In this document: piece after piece, positions 1-10,164 of the stretch
How positions within the stretch are numbered: position 1 is the stretch's first letter
How the letters are laid out: every line of letters starts with the position of its first letter
Origin: Ascidiaceihabitans sp.
GTDB taxonomy: Bacteria > Pseudomonadota > Alphaproteobacteria > Rhodobacterales > Rhodobacteraceae
Reading direction: 5' to 3'
Length of the DNA stretch: 64,000 bases
Assembly: GCA_028248455.1 (NCBI GenBank)
Contig: JAOKHV010000003.1
Coordinates: 47,751-111,750, forward strand
The notes under the pieces: generated by a model
Database searches by the model: none
Told to the model about the DNA's origin: nothing
What the model saw: only the letters and a program-made list of their open reading frames with translations
Translations under genes and position numbers: made by a program

Positions 1-355
1 TCTTCGCATAGCTGGCTACAACCCGAGCGGGATGACGGATCAGGAATACATTGATGACATCAGCCATCCAATCACGCGGCACGCCGTCGACCATGTGTTG
101 CGCCATATGTTTTTGATAAAAAATGGGGCGGTCAGTTGGTGCCAAAAGTTGACAGGCAACCATATCAGGGTCTTGGAATTGGGATCCTAATATCTCATTT
201 TGCATAGGGTGAACGATTCCAGTTTTAGCCAAATAGACGGCATAGAACGGCTCATCTACAACTGTAGAATCCTTGCGGCCACCAAAACTATACATCATGG
301 CAGTCGATAAATTTCGCGGCCCAGACCACATCGCGATGCGCTTCGTTTGACCCAT
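1..355 (-). CDS. Sulfotransferase-family protein (partial, 3' end outside window)
   Basis: Only the first 118 codons lie in the window; the gene runs off the left edge. The start is an ATG at 355 preceded by a good GGGGAGAG ribosome site. The N-terminus reads MGQTKRIAMWSGPRN followed by LSTAMMYSF, which resembles the 5'-phosphosulfate-binding loop of the sulfotransferase P-loop fold as seen in a family common in Roseobacter genomes. Later text includes FYQKHMAQHM and FLIRHPARVV, where the RHP segment fits the second PAPS-contacting region. The substrate is unknown. It is divergent from msrA. Confidence 0.7.
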   Translation of the reverse strand, partial: MGQTKRIAMWSGPRNLSTAMMYSFGGRKDSTVVDEPFYAVYLAKTGIVHPMQNEILGSQFQDPDMVACQLLAPTDRPIFYQKHMAQHMVDGVPRDWMADVINVFLIRHPARVVASYAK

Positions 356-496
356 AACTCTCCCCAGTTTGAGACACCTTAGGCCTGCAGATTCACAGTG
401 CCAATATGAAAACTCTCTCACCTCTGCGTTACATCAAATGCTCGACACTTGCGGAAAACACTCCACGTGGTGAACTAGAATACAAAGGAGACTGAA

Positions 497-1156
497 ATGA
501 TATTTACATGCTTAGCTAAATCAATGGCCCTTGCACTGGTCGCCACCATGGGAATTTTTGCACAGGTACAAACCGTTCAGGCAGACATTGAAACACTTAC
601 CGTTGCAGGGGGATGCTTTTGGTGTGTTGAATCCGATTTCGAAAGCGTCAATGGTGTAGAAGAAGCTATTTCAGGTTTTGCTGGTGGTAAAGTGGCCAAC
701 CCTACATACAAACAAGTCGTACGTGGCGGAACTGGGCACTATGAAGCAGTTCAAATTACATTTGATCCAGATATTGTTTCACGAGATGAAATACTAAGCA
801 ATTTTTTCCGCTCAGTGGATCCAACCGATGCTGGCGGTCAGTTCTGTGATCGCGGTCAAAGCTATGCGACAGCAATCTTTGCAGAGGGCCCAGAACAAAA
901 AGCAGCGGCTGAAAAGGCCAAAGTGCAGGCTGCCAGAGATCTTGGGCAAAAGGTTGTAACCCCTATCCTAGGTTCATTCCCCTTCTACGCAGCCGATGCC
1001 TCACATCAGGACTATTATAAGGGTAGCAAGATTGTGCTGACGCGCTTTGGCCCAAAGAAGCAGTCAAAGGCATATAAGGCCTACCGCGATGCATGCGGCC
1101 GCGATCAACGTGTTGAAAGACTGTGGGGCGTTGCAGCTCCGTTTGTTGGTAACTAA
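497..1156 (+). CDS. msrA: Peptide-methionine (S)-S-oxide reductase MsrA, exported
   Basis: The 219-residue protein carries the MsrA signature GGCFWC at residues 38-43, with Cys40 the expected catalytic cysteine that reduces methionine-S-sulfoxide in oxidised proteins. The first 29 residues have a hydrophobic core ending in VQA, which looks like a signal peptide with cleavage before Asp30, so I infer a periplasmic enzyme. A CDRG motif near residue 118 and the later DYYKGSKIV segment are also typical. The start follows an AAAGGAGACTGAA ribosome site. The stop overlaps the end of the convergent sugar-kinase gene by 4 nt. Confidence 0.95.
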   Translation: MIFTCLAKSMALALVATMGIFAQVQTVQADIETLTVAGGCFWCVESDFESVNGVEEAISGFAGGKVANPTYKQVVRGGTGHYEAVQITFDPDIVSRDEILSNFFRSVDPTDAGGQFCDRGQSYATAIFAEGPEQKAAAEKAKVQAARDLGQKVVTPILGSFPFYAADASHQDYYKGSKIVLTRFGPKKQSKAYKAYRDACGRDQRVERLWGVAAPFVGN

Positions 1157-2028
1157 CCTAACTTCGCATCCTGAATATCTTTGAGATCAGGAATAACGTC
1201 TGCCGTCCCAAGCCGTGTAACCATTAAAGCACTGGCCTGGGTCGCCAATTTGATCGCCTGCACCATTGGCATGCCACGATCCAATCCAGCAACCACATAA
1301 CCGGTAAACGTATCACCAGCCCCAGTGGTATCAATTGGTTCGACTTTAATTGCGTCAAAATCAGTCTCTAAACCTAAGAGATTCGCATACCAACGACATC
1401 CATCAGCGCCCAAGGTTACAATTACATTTGGAACTTCCAGCGCATTTATTGGCTTCCCAATCTCTGTTTCAAGCTGTCCCGCCTCGATTTCGTTCAAGAA
1501 TAACAAATCGATATATGGGAGCAGCATCGTGACCGCATTCGCCTCAAACGGTGCAGCGGCATAGACGATCCGAAACCCCAGATCTTTGGCTATTTGCGCT
1601 GCAACTAATTGACCTGTCGTTTCGTTCTGCATCAACAAAGTGTCGCCAGTATCAGCCTCAGCCAATGCGGCACCGATTTGATCCACTTCAAGTCGGCAAT
1701 TTGCGCCAGGCCACAACACGATCGAGTTTTCAGCACTTTCATTAACACTTATAATCGCGTGTCCTGTCACCCCTGAAACCTCAGTGATGTGTCCCACATC
1801 AACGCCATATTCTAGCAGACGTTCAACCGCCCAGCGCCCATCGGTTCCAACTGCCCCAATGTGACGTGTACGTGCACCTGCACGGGCGGCTGCCACGGAC
1901 ATATTTGCGCCCTTGCCACCCAGACCCTCAGAATAGGATTTTGCAGCCAACGTTTCGCCGGGTGCCGGCAAATGCGGCACCTGATAAACCATGTCGATGT
2001 TGATTGAGCCAAGGTTGTAGATCGCCAT
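1153..2028 (-). CDS. rbsK: PfkB-family sugar kinase, probable ribokinase
   Basis: The 291-residue protein has both PfkB signatures: GGKGAN at residues 37-42 near the N-terminus, and [11 protein letters not shown] near residue 233, which contains the catalytic Asp and anion hole. The N-terminal [10 protein letters not shown] segment is typical of ribokinases that phosphorylate D-ribose at O5. It lies directly after maeB on the same strand, and its ATG overlaps the maeB stop by 1 nt (TAATG), so the two are probably translated from one mRNA. No ribose transporter is adjacent, so the sugar specificity is a family-level guess. Confidence 0.85.
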   Translation of the reverse strand: MAIYNLGSINIDMVYQVPHLPAPGETLAAKSYSEGLGGKGANMSVAAARAGARTRHIGAVGTDGRWAVERLLEYGVDVGHITEVSGVTGHAIISVNESAENSIVLWPGANCRLEVDQIGAALAEADTGDTLLMQNETTGQLVAAQIAKDLGFRIVYAAAPFEANAVTMLLPYIDLLFLNEIEAGQLETEIGKPINALEVPNVIVTLGADGCRWYANLLGLETDFDAIKVEPIDTTGAGDTFTGYVVAGLDRGMPMVQAIKLATQASALMVTRLGTADVIPDLKDIQDAKLG

Positions 2029-4283
2029 TAGCCAACCTTACATGCAGCCAAAATTGCCATGTTCAAGATATCATTGGCTGTCGCTGACGTTGAACAAATC
2101 TGAATGGATTCATCGACACCGGCAAGGATTGGGCCAATCACAGTCGCATCGCCCATCTCTTGCATCAATTTAACGGAAATGCTGGCAGAGTGACGTGCAG
2201 GAACGACTAAAATGTTTGCAGGACCAGTCAGGCGTGAAAATGGATACTGCTTTTGCGACTCCGCATTAATCGCGACATCCACGGTCATTTCACCCTCGTA
2301 TTCAAAATCAACACCACGCTCGTCCAATACCTTTGGGGCGAGGTGCATTTTTTCTGCCCTCTCAGAAATAGGATATCCAAAGGTTGAGAAACTGACAAAA
2401 GCCACACGCGGTTCAAGGCCCATATCACGCGCCACAATTGCGGCACGTTCTGCAATTGTGGCCAAATCATTTTCGTCGGGCCACTCATGAACCAAAGTGT
2501 CCGCTATAAACACAATCTTTCCCTTGTGAAGGATCGCGGTAATGCCCGCAGCACCATGAGCTGCATCCGCATCGAATACGTGATTGATGCGTTCCAAAAT
2601 ATGCGCAGATTTGCGCGTAACACCCGTAACCAATCCATCGCCATGCCCATGCGCCAACATCAATGCCGAGAAAACGTGGCGATCCCGTGAAGCCAAGCGG
2701 TGAATATCTGCGCTGTCAAAACCTTTGCGCTGCAAGCGATCATACAAGAAGCTTTTATAAATCTCTAAATGGGGTGTATTGGCTGCGTTGACCACTTCTA
2801 ATTCACGCACAGCATCTGCGAGTCCTGCTTCTTCAAGCTTGGCTTTTACATCAGAAGCACGTCCAACAACCAATGCCTTACCTAGGCCAGAACGCTGGTA
2901 ATTCACTGCTGCGCGCAACACACGCGGATCATCACCTTCGGCGAAAATCATCCGCGCTTGAGCCGTGCGCGCACGAATGTTTAGGCCCCGCAAGATACTT
3001 GCCGTTGGATCCATCCGCGATTTTAGCGAAACTTCGTATGCCTCGATATCAATAATCGGGCGACGGGCCACACCAGTGTCCATTCCGGCCTTCGCAACAG
3101 CTGGTGGAATACGGTGGATTAATCGCGGATCAAACGGTGTTGGGATGATATAGTCACGTCCAAACGTAAGGTTTTTCCCATAGGCTAGTGCAACTTCATC
3201 GGGTACCTCTTCGCGGGCCAATTGGGCAAGCGCATGAGCGCAGGCGATTTTCATCTCATCATTGATTGCACGGGCGTGAATGTCTAATGCCCCACGGAAC
3301 AAATATGGAAAGCCCAAAACATTGTTCACTTGGTTTGGATAGTCACTGCGCCCTGTGGCAACGATGGCATCAACCCGCACTTCGTGTGCCTCTTCTGGTG
3401 TGATCTCAGGATCAGGGTTTGCCATTGCAAAGATAACTGGATTGTCCGCCATGCTGGCGACCATCGACGGGGTTACGGCACCTTTAGCCGAAACGCCCAA
3501 GAAAACATCACAACCTTTCATCGCCTCGTCCAATGTGCGTGCGTCTGTGATCACCGCATGCCCTGACTTCCATTGGTTCATACCCTCTGTGCGACCTTGA
3601 TAGATCACACCCTTGGTATCGCACATGATGCAGTTTTTGTTTTTCGCGCCCATAGATTTCAACAATTCAAGGCATGCAATCCCAGCAGCACCCGCACCAT
3701 TGAGCACAATTTTTACGTCTTCTATTTTTTTACCAGACAAATGAAGCGCGTTGATCAGGCCTGCTGCACAAATGACTGCCGTGCCATGCTGATCATCATG
3801 AAAAACAGGAATGTCCATTTCCTCTTTCAAACGCTGCTCAATAATAAAGCACTCTGGTGCCTTGATGTCCTCAAGATTGATACCGCCAAAGGTGGGGCCC
3901 ATCAGCCTTACAGCTTTACAGAATTCATCTGGATCTTCGGTATCCAATTCTATGTCGATGCTGTTCACATCCGCAAAGCGCTTAAATAGAACCGCTTTGC
4001 CTTCCATTACAGGTTTCGACCCTAATGCCCCCAAATTTCCCAAACCTAGCACAGCAGTACCATTTGAAATCACCGCAACAAGGTTGCCTTTGTTCGTATA
4101 GTCATAGGCCAAACCTGGATTTTCGGCGATCGCCAAGCAAGGTACCGCAACGCCTGGAGAATAGGCCAAAGACAGGTCCCGTTGCGTGGTCATTGGAACA
4201 GTGGCCGTGATTTCAAATTTTCCAGGTGTTGGTTCTAAGTGAAAGGCCAACGCCTCTTCGTCGGTGACTTTAGTCTTGGACAT
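2028..4283 (-). CDS. maeB: NADP-dependent malic enzyme with phosphotransacetylase-like domain
   Basis: This 751-residue protein oxidatively decarboxylates malate to pyruvate. The malic-enzyme half (about residues 1-430) contains a Rossmann loop LNGAGAAGIAC and the metal-site segment FHDDQHGTA. The C-terminal half (about 430-751) is the phosphotransacetylase-like domain that in MaeB is usually regulatory rather than catalytic. I chose the ATG at 4283 because TGGGAGGAAAATGCACA lies directly before it and MSKTKVTDEE is a normal MaeB start; the frame remains open further upstream. The gene is divergent from mutS and leads into the ribokinase gene. Confidence 0.95.
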   Translation of the reverse strand: MSKTKVTDEEALAFHLEPTPGKFEITATVPMTTQRDLSLAYSPGVAVPCLAIAENPGLAYDYTNKGNLVAVISNGTAVLGLGNLGALGSKPVMEGKAVLFKRFADVNSIDIELDTEDPDEFCKAVRLMGPTFGGINLEDIKAPECFIIEQRLKEEMDIPVFHDDQHGTAVICAAGLINALHLSGKKIEDVKIVLNGAGAAGIACLELLKSMGAKNKNCIMCDTKGVIYQGRTEGMNQWKSGHAVITDARTLDEAMKGCDVFLGVSAKGAVTPSMVASMADNPVIFAMANPDPEITPEEAHEVRVDAIVATGRSDYPNQVNNVLGFPYLFRGALDIHARAINDEMKIACAHALAQLAREEVPDEVALAYGKNLTFGRDYIIPTPFDPRLIHRIPPAVAKAGMDTGVARRPIIDIEAYEVSLKSRMDPTASILRGLNIRARTAQARMIFAEGDDPRVLRAAVNYQRSGLGKALVVGRASDVKAKLEEAGLADAVRELEVVNAANTPHLEIYKSFLYDRLQRKGFDSADIHRLASRDRHVFSALMLAHGHGDGLVTGVTRKSAHILERINHVFDADAAHGAAGITAILHKGKIVFIADTLVHEWPDENDLATIAERAAIVARDMGLEPRVAFVSFSTFGYPISERAEKMHLAPKVLDERGVDFEYEGEMTVDVAINAESQKQYPFSRLTGPANILVVPARHSASISVKLMQEMGDATVIGPILAGVDESIQICSTSATANDILNMAILAACKVG

Positions 4284-4414
4284 TGTGCATTTTCCTCCCA
4301 TGCGAAATTTTACCGTAAACGAGAGATCTGAAACCCTCAATGGTTCCGCACTTTACGGGTTTTCCCACCTCGTCCATCTTTGTAAGGTCAGCCAACACTT
4401 GTCGGGGGCAAAAT

Positions 4415-7045
4415 ATGACCGTCACACCAATGATGGCCCAGTATCTAGAGATCAAAGCCGCGCATCCTGATGCTTTGCTGTTTTATCGTATGGGCGATTT
4501 TTATGAAATGTTCTTTGAAGATGCTGTTGCCGCAGCTGAAAGCTTAGACATTGCTCTGACCAAACGCGGCAAACATGAGGGCAATGACATTCCCATGTGT
4601 GGCGTCCCTGTGCATGCGGCCGAAGGGTATCTGCTGACCCTCATCCGCAAGGGATATCGCGTTGGCGTTTGTGAACAGCTGGAAAGTCCTGCTGAAGCAA
4701 AGAAGCGTGGCTATAAATCGATCGTAAAACGCGATGTTGTGCGTCTTGTCACCCCAGGCACCTTAACAGAAGACAGCTTGCTAAACGCACGCAGCCACAA
4801 TTATCTCGCAGCATTTGTTGAGGTCCGAGATCAAGCTGCTATTGCATGGGTCGATATTTCCACTGGTATGTTCAACGCAATGAAAGCGAACCAAACGCGG
4901 TTGGGTCCTGAACTCGCCCGTTTGTCCCCATCCGAGTTGATAGTCCCACAGGCACTAGAGAACGATTTACACCAGTTAGTAACTGAATTTGGAATTTCAT
5001 TGACGGGATTGTCGGGATCTTCCTTTGACAGTACGTCTGGAGAAAAGCGCCTTTGTGATCTGTTCGGCGTCAGCACTTTGGACGCCTATGGTAACTTCGA
5101 TCGGGCCGAAATTGCCGCGATGGGTGCCATCGTTGATTACCTAAATATTACTCAAAAGGGTAAACTGCCTTTATTGCAGCCCCCACAGCAGGAACAGCAT
5201 AATAAAACCGTTCAGATCGACGCCGCCACTAGGCGTAATCTGGAGCTGACCCAAGCCTTGTCAGGTGGACGTGCCGGATCATTGCTCGCTGTGATTGACA
5301 CCACCGTCACCGCAGGCGGCGCACGCCTTCTTGAGCGAAGACTTTCTGCACCTTCGCGTTTGGTAGAGACAGTTTCGGACAGATTGAATGCCGTATCACA
5401 CGTCCTAGAAAACACACAGATTACCAAAGATGTGCGTGAAAAACTGCGCCAAGTTCCCGATTTGGATCGCGCCCTGGCGCGCCTATCCTTAGACCGCGGC
5501 GGCCCCCGTGATCTGACCGCCATCCGCAATGGGTTGGCTGAGGCGAGTTTGATTGCATCAAACGGTCTTGGCGACGCGCCAAAACTATTGTCTAGCGCGT
5601 TACAAAGCCTAACAGGGCATGACGCTTTGATTGAACTACTGGATCAAGCACTAATCGTAGAGCCACCACTTTTGGCCCGTGATGGCGGCTTCATCGCCCC
5701 CGAATATGACGAAGACCTCGATGAGGCCCGCAAACTACGTGATGAGGGGCGTAGTGTGATCGCGCAGATGCAAAAGGAATTTGCGGCGCAAACAGGCATT
5801 TCAACGCTGAAAATCAAACACAACAATGTCTTGGGCTATTTCATCGAAACCACGGCGACCCATGCGGATAGAATGCTATCGCCGCCACTAAACGAAACCT
5901 TCATTCACCGTCAAACTACTGCCAATCAAGTGCGCTTTACTACTGTTGAGTTGTCCGAAATGGAGACGAAGATCCTCAACGCTGGTAACCGCGCCCTTGA
6001 GATAGAAAAGCGTCTCTATGAAATGCTAAAGCGCGCCATTCTGGACAGTGTAGCGCTGATCACGCAGACCGCCCGCGGCTTGGCGGAGATCGATTTGGCC
6101 ACCAGTTTGGCCCACCTCGCCCGTGCCCAAGACTGGTGCAAGCCAACTGTCGATACCTCACGTGCATTCAACATCATCGCTGGGCGCCATCCCGTTGTGG
6201 AAAAGGCTTTGCGTGATCAATCTGGCCAACCGTTCATCGCCAATGACTGCAATCTGTCCGCGACGGACACTGCAAACATCTGGCTGCTCACCGGTCCCAA
6301 CATGGCGGGTAAATCCACATTCCTGCGCCAAAATGCGCTGATCGCCCTACTCGCCCAAATGGGCAGCTATGTGCCCGCCACTTCTGCGCATATTGGCATG
6401 ATCAGCCAATTGTTCAGCCGCGTAGGTGCATCTGATGATTTAGCCCGTGGCCGTTCGACATTTATGGTTGAAATGGTGGAAACTGCAGCAATCCTGAATC
6501 AGGCAGACGACCATGCATTGGTGATCTTGGATGAAATTGGACGTGGTACTGCGACCTATGACGGCCTATCAATCGCATGGGCCACGCTAGAGCACCTGCA
6601 CGACGTCAACCAATCACGTGCCTTGTTCGCTACGCACTATCACGAAATGACTGCGCTTTCGGGCAAGTTGGATGGGGTAGATAACGCTACTGTTGCGGTT
6701 AAAGAATTCGATGGTGCCGTTGTGTTCTTACACGAAGTTAAAAAAGGCGCTGCCGATCGGTCTTATGGTGTTCAGGTGGCGAAGCTGGCTGGTCTGCCAG
6801 ATGCCGTAATCACGCGCGCGCGCGTGGTGCTGGAAGCATTGGAAAAAGGTGAGCGTGAAGGTGGTGCTACACAAAAGACACTGATCGATGATCTGCCCCT
6901 TTTCGCCAGCACGCCGTCCCCTGCACCGGTTAAGATTGAAGCCTCCCCAGCGCTGGGTTTACTAGGCGAGATTCTCCCAGACGAGTTGTCACCAAAACAA
7001 GCACTCGACCTGATCTACAAACTGAAAGAGGCGGCCAAAAACTGA
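4415..7045 (+). CDS. mutS: DNA mismatch repair protein MutS
   Basis: The 876-residue protein is a full-length MutS. The mismatch-recognition Phe-x-Glu motif appears in DFYEMFFEDA near the N-terminus. The ATPase domain has Walker A TGPNMAGKST, Walker B LVILDEIGRGT, and the FATHYHEM segment. The C-terminus carries the helix-turn-helix dimerisation region (SPKQALDLIYKL). I start at 4415 (MTVTPMMAQYLEIK), after a GGGGG stretch, rather than at the upstream in-frame ATG at 4340, because homologues begin here. It recognises base mismatches and recruits MutL. Confidence 0.95.
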   Translation: MTVTPMMAQYLEIKAAHPDALLFYRMGDFYEMFFEDAVAAAESLDIALTKRGKHEGNDIPMCGVPVHAAEGYLLTLIRKGYRVGVCEQLESPAEAKKRGYKSIVKRDVVRLVTPGTLTEDSLLNARSHNYLAAFVEVRDQAAIAWVDISTGMFNAMKANQTRLGPELARLSPSELIVPQALENDLHQLVTEFGISLTGLSGSSFDSTSGEKRLCDLFGVSTLDAYGNFDRAEIAAMGAIVDYLNITQKGKLPLLQPPQQEQHNKTVQIDAATRRNLELTQALSGGRAGSLLAVIDTTVTAGGARLLERRLSAPSRLVETVSDRLNAVSHVLENTQITKDVREKLRQVPDLDRALARLSLDRGGPRDLTAIRNGLAEASLIASNGLGDAPKLLSSALQSLTGHDALIELLDQALIVEPPLLARDGGFIAPEYDEDLDEARKLRDEGRSVIAQMQKEFAAQTGISTLKIKHNNVLGYFIETTATHADRMLSPPLNETFIHRQTTANQVRFTTVELSEMETKILNAGNRALEIEKRLYEMLKRAILDSVALITQTARGLAEIDLATSLAHLARAQDWCKPTVDTSRAFNIIAGRHPVVEKALRDQSGQPFIANDCNLSATDTANIWLLTGPNMAGKSTFLRQNALIALLAQMGSYVPATSAHIGMISQLFSRVGASDDLARGRSTFMVEMVETAAILNQADDHALVILDEIGRGTATYDGLSIAWATLEHLHDVNQSRALFATHYHEMTALSGKLDGVDNATVAVKEFDGAVVFLHEVKKGAADRSYGVQVAKLAGLPDAVITRARVVLEALEKGEREGGATQKTLIDDLPLFASTPSPAPVKIEASPALGLLGEILPDELSPKQALDLIYKLKEAAKN

Positions 7046-7079
7046 CCACCTCCTTTGGAATTTGTAGCCACTTACTAAT

Positions 7080-7643
7080 TTAGCTAGCGGGTGTAGACGA
7101 CACGCCAACCTGTGCAGGACGCAACAAACGATCGTGCAACATAAAGCCCTCAGCAGCGACCTGAATGATATCGCCAGCCACTGTCGCTGGCACAGGTGCT
7201 TCAAACATCGCTTGGTGAACCTGTGGATCAAACTTGTCGCCAACAGCTGGCGTAATAACCTCGATGCCATGCTTTTTAAACACGCTCAAAAGTTCGCGCA
7301 TTGTTAGCTCAATGCCTTCCAACAGTGGGCCAGCAACTTCGCGTTGCTCATCGGTGATTGTATCAAGCGCACGTTTCATATTGTCATAAACCGGCAGCAT
7401 ATCGCGAGCCAATTTTGAACCACCATAGTTCTCTGCCTCACGACGATCTTTATCCGAACGTTTGCGCGCGTTTTCAGCATCAGCCAAAGCACGCACAAAA
7501 CGGTTTTTATAATCATCACGTTCCACGCGAAGCTCATCTAGCTCCAACGCTTCATCGGTGATTTCCTCCATTTCATCAGCGAATTCTTCCGCTTCCATAT
7601 CCTCGATATCGTCGAGAAAATCGTTATTTGTTGGCTCAGCCAT
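7080..7643 (-). CDS. grpE: Nucleotide exchange factor GrpE
   Basis: The 187-residue protein has an acidic N-terminus (rich in D and E through residue 40), a long helical region with NRFVRALADAENARKRSDKD, and the C-terminal beta domain with VDGDKFDPQVHQA-like text (GDKFDPQVHQAM) typical of GrpE. It releases ADP from DnaK in the heat-shock chaperone cycle in the cytoplasm. It lies 9 nt downstream of hrcA on the same strand, the common hrcA-grpE arrangement, so it is probably under HrcA or heat-shock control. dnaK and dnaJ are not in the window. Confidence 0.95.
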   Translation of the reverse strand: MAEPTNNDFLDDIEDMEAEEFADEMEEITDEALELDELRVERDDYKNRFVRALADAENARKRSDKDRREAENYGGSKLARDMLPVYDNMKRALDTITDEQREVAGPLLEGIELTMRELLSVFKKHGIEVITPAVGDKFDPQVHQAMFEAPVPATVAGDIIQVAAEGFMLHDRLLRPAQVGVSSTPAS

Positions 7644-7652
7644 AATCCACCT

Positions 7653-8717
7653 CTAGCTCCGGTCTGAAAGTAATTTTCCAACCAGTTGCGCCGTGTAATC
7701 TACAATCGGCACGATACGTCCATAATTCAGTCTCGTCGGACCAATGACACCCACGGCACCAATAATCTTTCGATCAGCGTTCATATAAGGGGAAACCACC
7801 AAAGAGGAACCCGAAAGTGAAAAAAGTTTGTTCTCAGAGCCAATAAAAATGCGAACACCGTCGCCATCCTCGGTTAATTCAAGAAACTCAGAGATATCGC
7901 GCTTGCGTTCAAGATCATCAAACAGGTTTCGGATGCGTTCAAGATCATGTTCTTCTCCACTGGATTCGAGCAAGTTGGAGCGACCACGCACAATCAAACG
8001 TTCGCTGCGCTCCCCTTCAGCTTCCCAAACGGCCAGCCCACTATCAACCAAACTGCGTGCCAAGACATCAATTTCTTGACGGCGGCGTGATATCTCTTTT
8101 TGAATGACGCCGCGCACATCGCTAAGGGTTCGTCCCTCTACCAGTGAGTTCAAGAAATTGGCAGCCTCTCGCATGGAGCTCGGTGTTAGGCCCGGAGGTG
8201 GCGTGAACAGGCGGTTCTCAACATGTCCATCGGCAAAGACCAATACGACCAATGCACGATCAATCGCCAACGATACAAATTCGATATGTTTGATCGGTGC
8301 CTCATGTTTGGGCGTCAAAACCAAAGATGCTCCCTGAGTCACTCCAGATAATGCCGCACCGACTCGATCCAGCAATCCACCTACATCTTTTTCGTTGTGC
8401 CCCATCGTTGCATCGATCTTTTCGCGGTCGGTTTCGTCTGGAATTCCGACCTCCATCAACCCATCTACGAACATCCGCAGACCCGCTTGGGTAGGGATAC
8501 GCCCGGCACTAACGTGGGGACTGTCCAGCAACCCCATATACTCAAGATCCTGCATAACGTTGCGAATGGTGGCTGCGCTGACCTTTTCGCTGAAATCACG
8601 AGTAAGCGTGCGAGACCCGACAGGGTCACCATTGTGCAAATACCCCTCAACCACGCGACGAAACACCTCGCGGGAGCGGTCGTTCATATCATCAAGCATC
8701 TGTGGTTTATCTGTCAT
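7653..8717 (-). CDS. hrcA: Heat-inducible transcription repressor HrcA
   Basis: The protein (354 residues from the second ATG) has the N-terminal winged-helix region with TRDFSEKVSAATIRN and the conserved ISAGRIPT-like segment (HVSAGRIPTQAG), then the GAF-like effector domain ending with VDYTAQLVG. HrcA represses chaperone genes by binding CIRCE inverted repeats. Two adjacent ATGs exist; I prefer 8717 because it leaves about 6 nt after AAAGG. I looked for a CIRCE element between hrcA and rph and found no convincing copy, so regulation of this operon is not visible here. Confidence 0.93.
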   Translation of the reverse strand: MTDKPQMLDDMNDRSREVFRRVVEGYLHNGDPVGSRTLTRDFSEKVSAATIRNVMQDLEYMGLLDSPHVSAGRIPTQAGLRMFVDGLMEVGIPDETDREKIDATMGHNEKDVGGLLDRVGAALSGVTQGASLVLTPKHEAPIKHIEFVSLAIDRALVVLVFADGHVENRLFTPPPGLTPSSMREAANFLNSLVEGRTLSDVRGVIQKEISRRRQEIDVLARSLVDSGLAVWEAEGERSERLIVRGRSNLLESSGEEHDLERIRNLFDDLERKRDISEFLELTEDGDGVRIFIGSENKLFSLSGSSLVVSPYMNADRKIIGAVGVIGPTRLNYGRIVPIVDYTAQLVGKLLSDRS

Positions 8718-8842
8718 CATATACCTTTAACTCAGCACCGATAGCGCCGCACCATTAAAGAGCACAATGAACAAAGGTCAATCAGGGTTGCATCAAGGGG
8801 CATCGGGGCGGTATCCAACAAGCAACTTAAAAAGGATATAAC

Positions 8843-9556
8843 ATGCGACCTTCAGGACGTGCCCTCGACCAAATGCGCGAAGTTTCTATCGAAACTGGAT
8901 TTACCAAACATGCTGAAGGGTCCGCCCTGATCAAAATGGGCGACACACACGTGTTGTGCACCGCATCAATTGAGCCTCGCGTTCCATCCTTTATCAAGGG
9001 ATCTGGCCTTGGGTGGGTCACCGCTGAATACGGCATGCTACCACGCGCTACCAACACACGGATGCGCCGCGAAGCGGCATCTGGCAAACAAGGCGGTCGC
9101 ACTGTCGAAATACAACGCCTCATTGGCCGTTCATTGCGCGCAGGCGTTGACCGCGTTGCCTTGGGCGAACGCCAAATCACAATCGACTGTGACGTCTTGC
9201 AAGCCGACGGCGGCACACGTTGTGCATCAATCACAGGTGGCTGGATCGCATTGCGGTTGGCTGTGAACAAACTTATGAAAGCCGGCGATGTTGTCAGCGA
9301 TCCGTTGGTTGATCCAGTTGCCGCGGTAAGCTGTGGTATCTACGCGGGCCAACCAGTTCTTGATCTGGATTACCCTGAGGACTCTGAAGCTGGTGTTGAT
9401 GGCAACTTCATCATGACCGGTTCCAAAAAACTGATCGAAGTACAGATGAGCGCTGAAGGCTCCCTATTCTCACGTACACAACTAAACGAACTGATGGACC
9501 TAGCCGAAAAAGGCGTAAGCGAATTGGTAGAAGCCGCTAAAGCCGCTACAGCATGA
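8843..9556 (+). CDS. rph: Ribonuclease PH
   Basis: The 237-residue protein begins [12 protein letters not shown] and includes the RNase PH core with [12 protein letters not shown] and the phosphate-binding RSLRAGVD segment. RNase PH is a phosphorolytic 3'-5' exoribonuclease that trims tRNA 3' ends. The start has AAAAGGATATAAC before it. The stop overlaps the rdgB start in an ATGA, which suggests translational coupling. The gene is divergent from hrcA with a 125-bp gap between them. Confidence 0.96.
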   Translation: MRPSGRALDQMREVSIETGFTKHAEGSALIKMGDTHVLCTASIEPRVPSFIKGSGLGWVTAEYGMLPRATNTRMRREAASGKQGGRTVEIQRLIGRSLRAGVDRVALGERQITIDCDVLQADGGTRCASITGGWIALRLAVNKLMKAGDVVSDPLVDPVAAVSCGIYAGQPVLDLDYPEDSEAGVDGNFIMTGSKKLIEVQMSAEGSLFSRTQLNELMDLAEKGVSELVEAAKAATA

Positions 9557-10164
9557 GCCGTAAATTCACCCTAGATCGCCTGTTGGTGGCAACACATAAC
9601 GCAGGCAAGTTGGAAGAAATGCATCATCTATTTCAACCACTTGGCGTGAATATAACCGGTGCAGCCGAAATGAATTTGGCTGAACCGGAAGAGACGGAAA
9701 ATACCTTTATAGGAAACGCACGGATCAAAGCCCACGCAGCCGTTAAGGCGACAGGGCTCCCTGCGCTTTCTGACGATTCAGGCATCCAAGTTGATGGTCT
9801 AGATGGTGCGCCAGGTGTCTACACCGCCGATTGGGCAGAGACGCCAAATGGCCGTGATTTTATTATGGCGATGACCAAAACTCACAACCTTTTGGAAGAA
9901 CGTAACGCCCCGCATCCACGCACTGCACGCTTCTGTTCCACGTTAGTTTTGGCATGGCCAGATGGACATGATGAAGTATTTGAAGGCACGGTTGAGGGCA
10001 CCTTAGTTTGGCCAATGCGCGGCAAGCAAGGTCACGGATATGACCCAATGTTTATGCCGGTTGGCCACGATGTCACCTTTGCTGAAATGGACCATGACGC
10101 AAAGAACCTGATCAGCCATCGCGCCCGTGCATTCGAGAAACTGATCGCTGGCTGTTTTGGCTGA
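9553..10164 (+). CDS. rdgB: XTP/dITP diphosphatase (non-canonical purine NTP pyrophosphatase)
   Basis: The 203-residue protein has the HAM1/RdgB motifs: [14 protein letters not shown] at the N-terminus, [21 protein letters not shown] in the middle, and HGYDPMFMP near the end. It hydrolyses dITP, XTP and ITP to monophosphates and keeps deaminated purines out of DNA. It overlaps rph by 4 nt and hemW by 8 nt, so rph-rdgB-hemW form one operon, an order common in alphaproteobacteria. Confidence 0.95.
   Translation: MSRKFTLDRLLVATHNAGKLEEMHHLFQPLGVNITGAAEMNLAEPEETENTFIGNARIKAHAAVKATGLPALSDDSGIQVDGLDGAPGVYTADWAETPNGRDFIMAMTKTHNLLEERNAPHPRTARFCSTLVLAWPDGHDEVFEGTVEGTLVWPMRGKQGHGYDPMFMPVGHDVTFAEMDHDAKNLISHRARAFEKLIAGCFG

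Noticed and set aside
464..480. CTCCACGTGG resembling a parS core
   Set aside because: Only the CCACGTGG centre is symmetrical; outer bases do not match TGTTTCACGTGAAACA, and it is 13 kb from the par locus.
8721..8842. Possible CIRCE element upstream of hrcA
   Set aside because: No TTAGCACTC-N9-GAGTGCTAA or close variant is present; only a loose AGCAC match.
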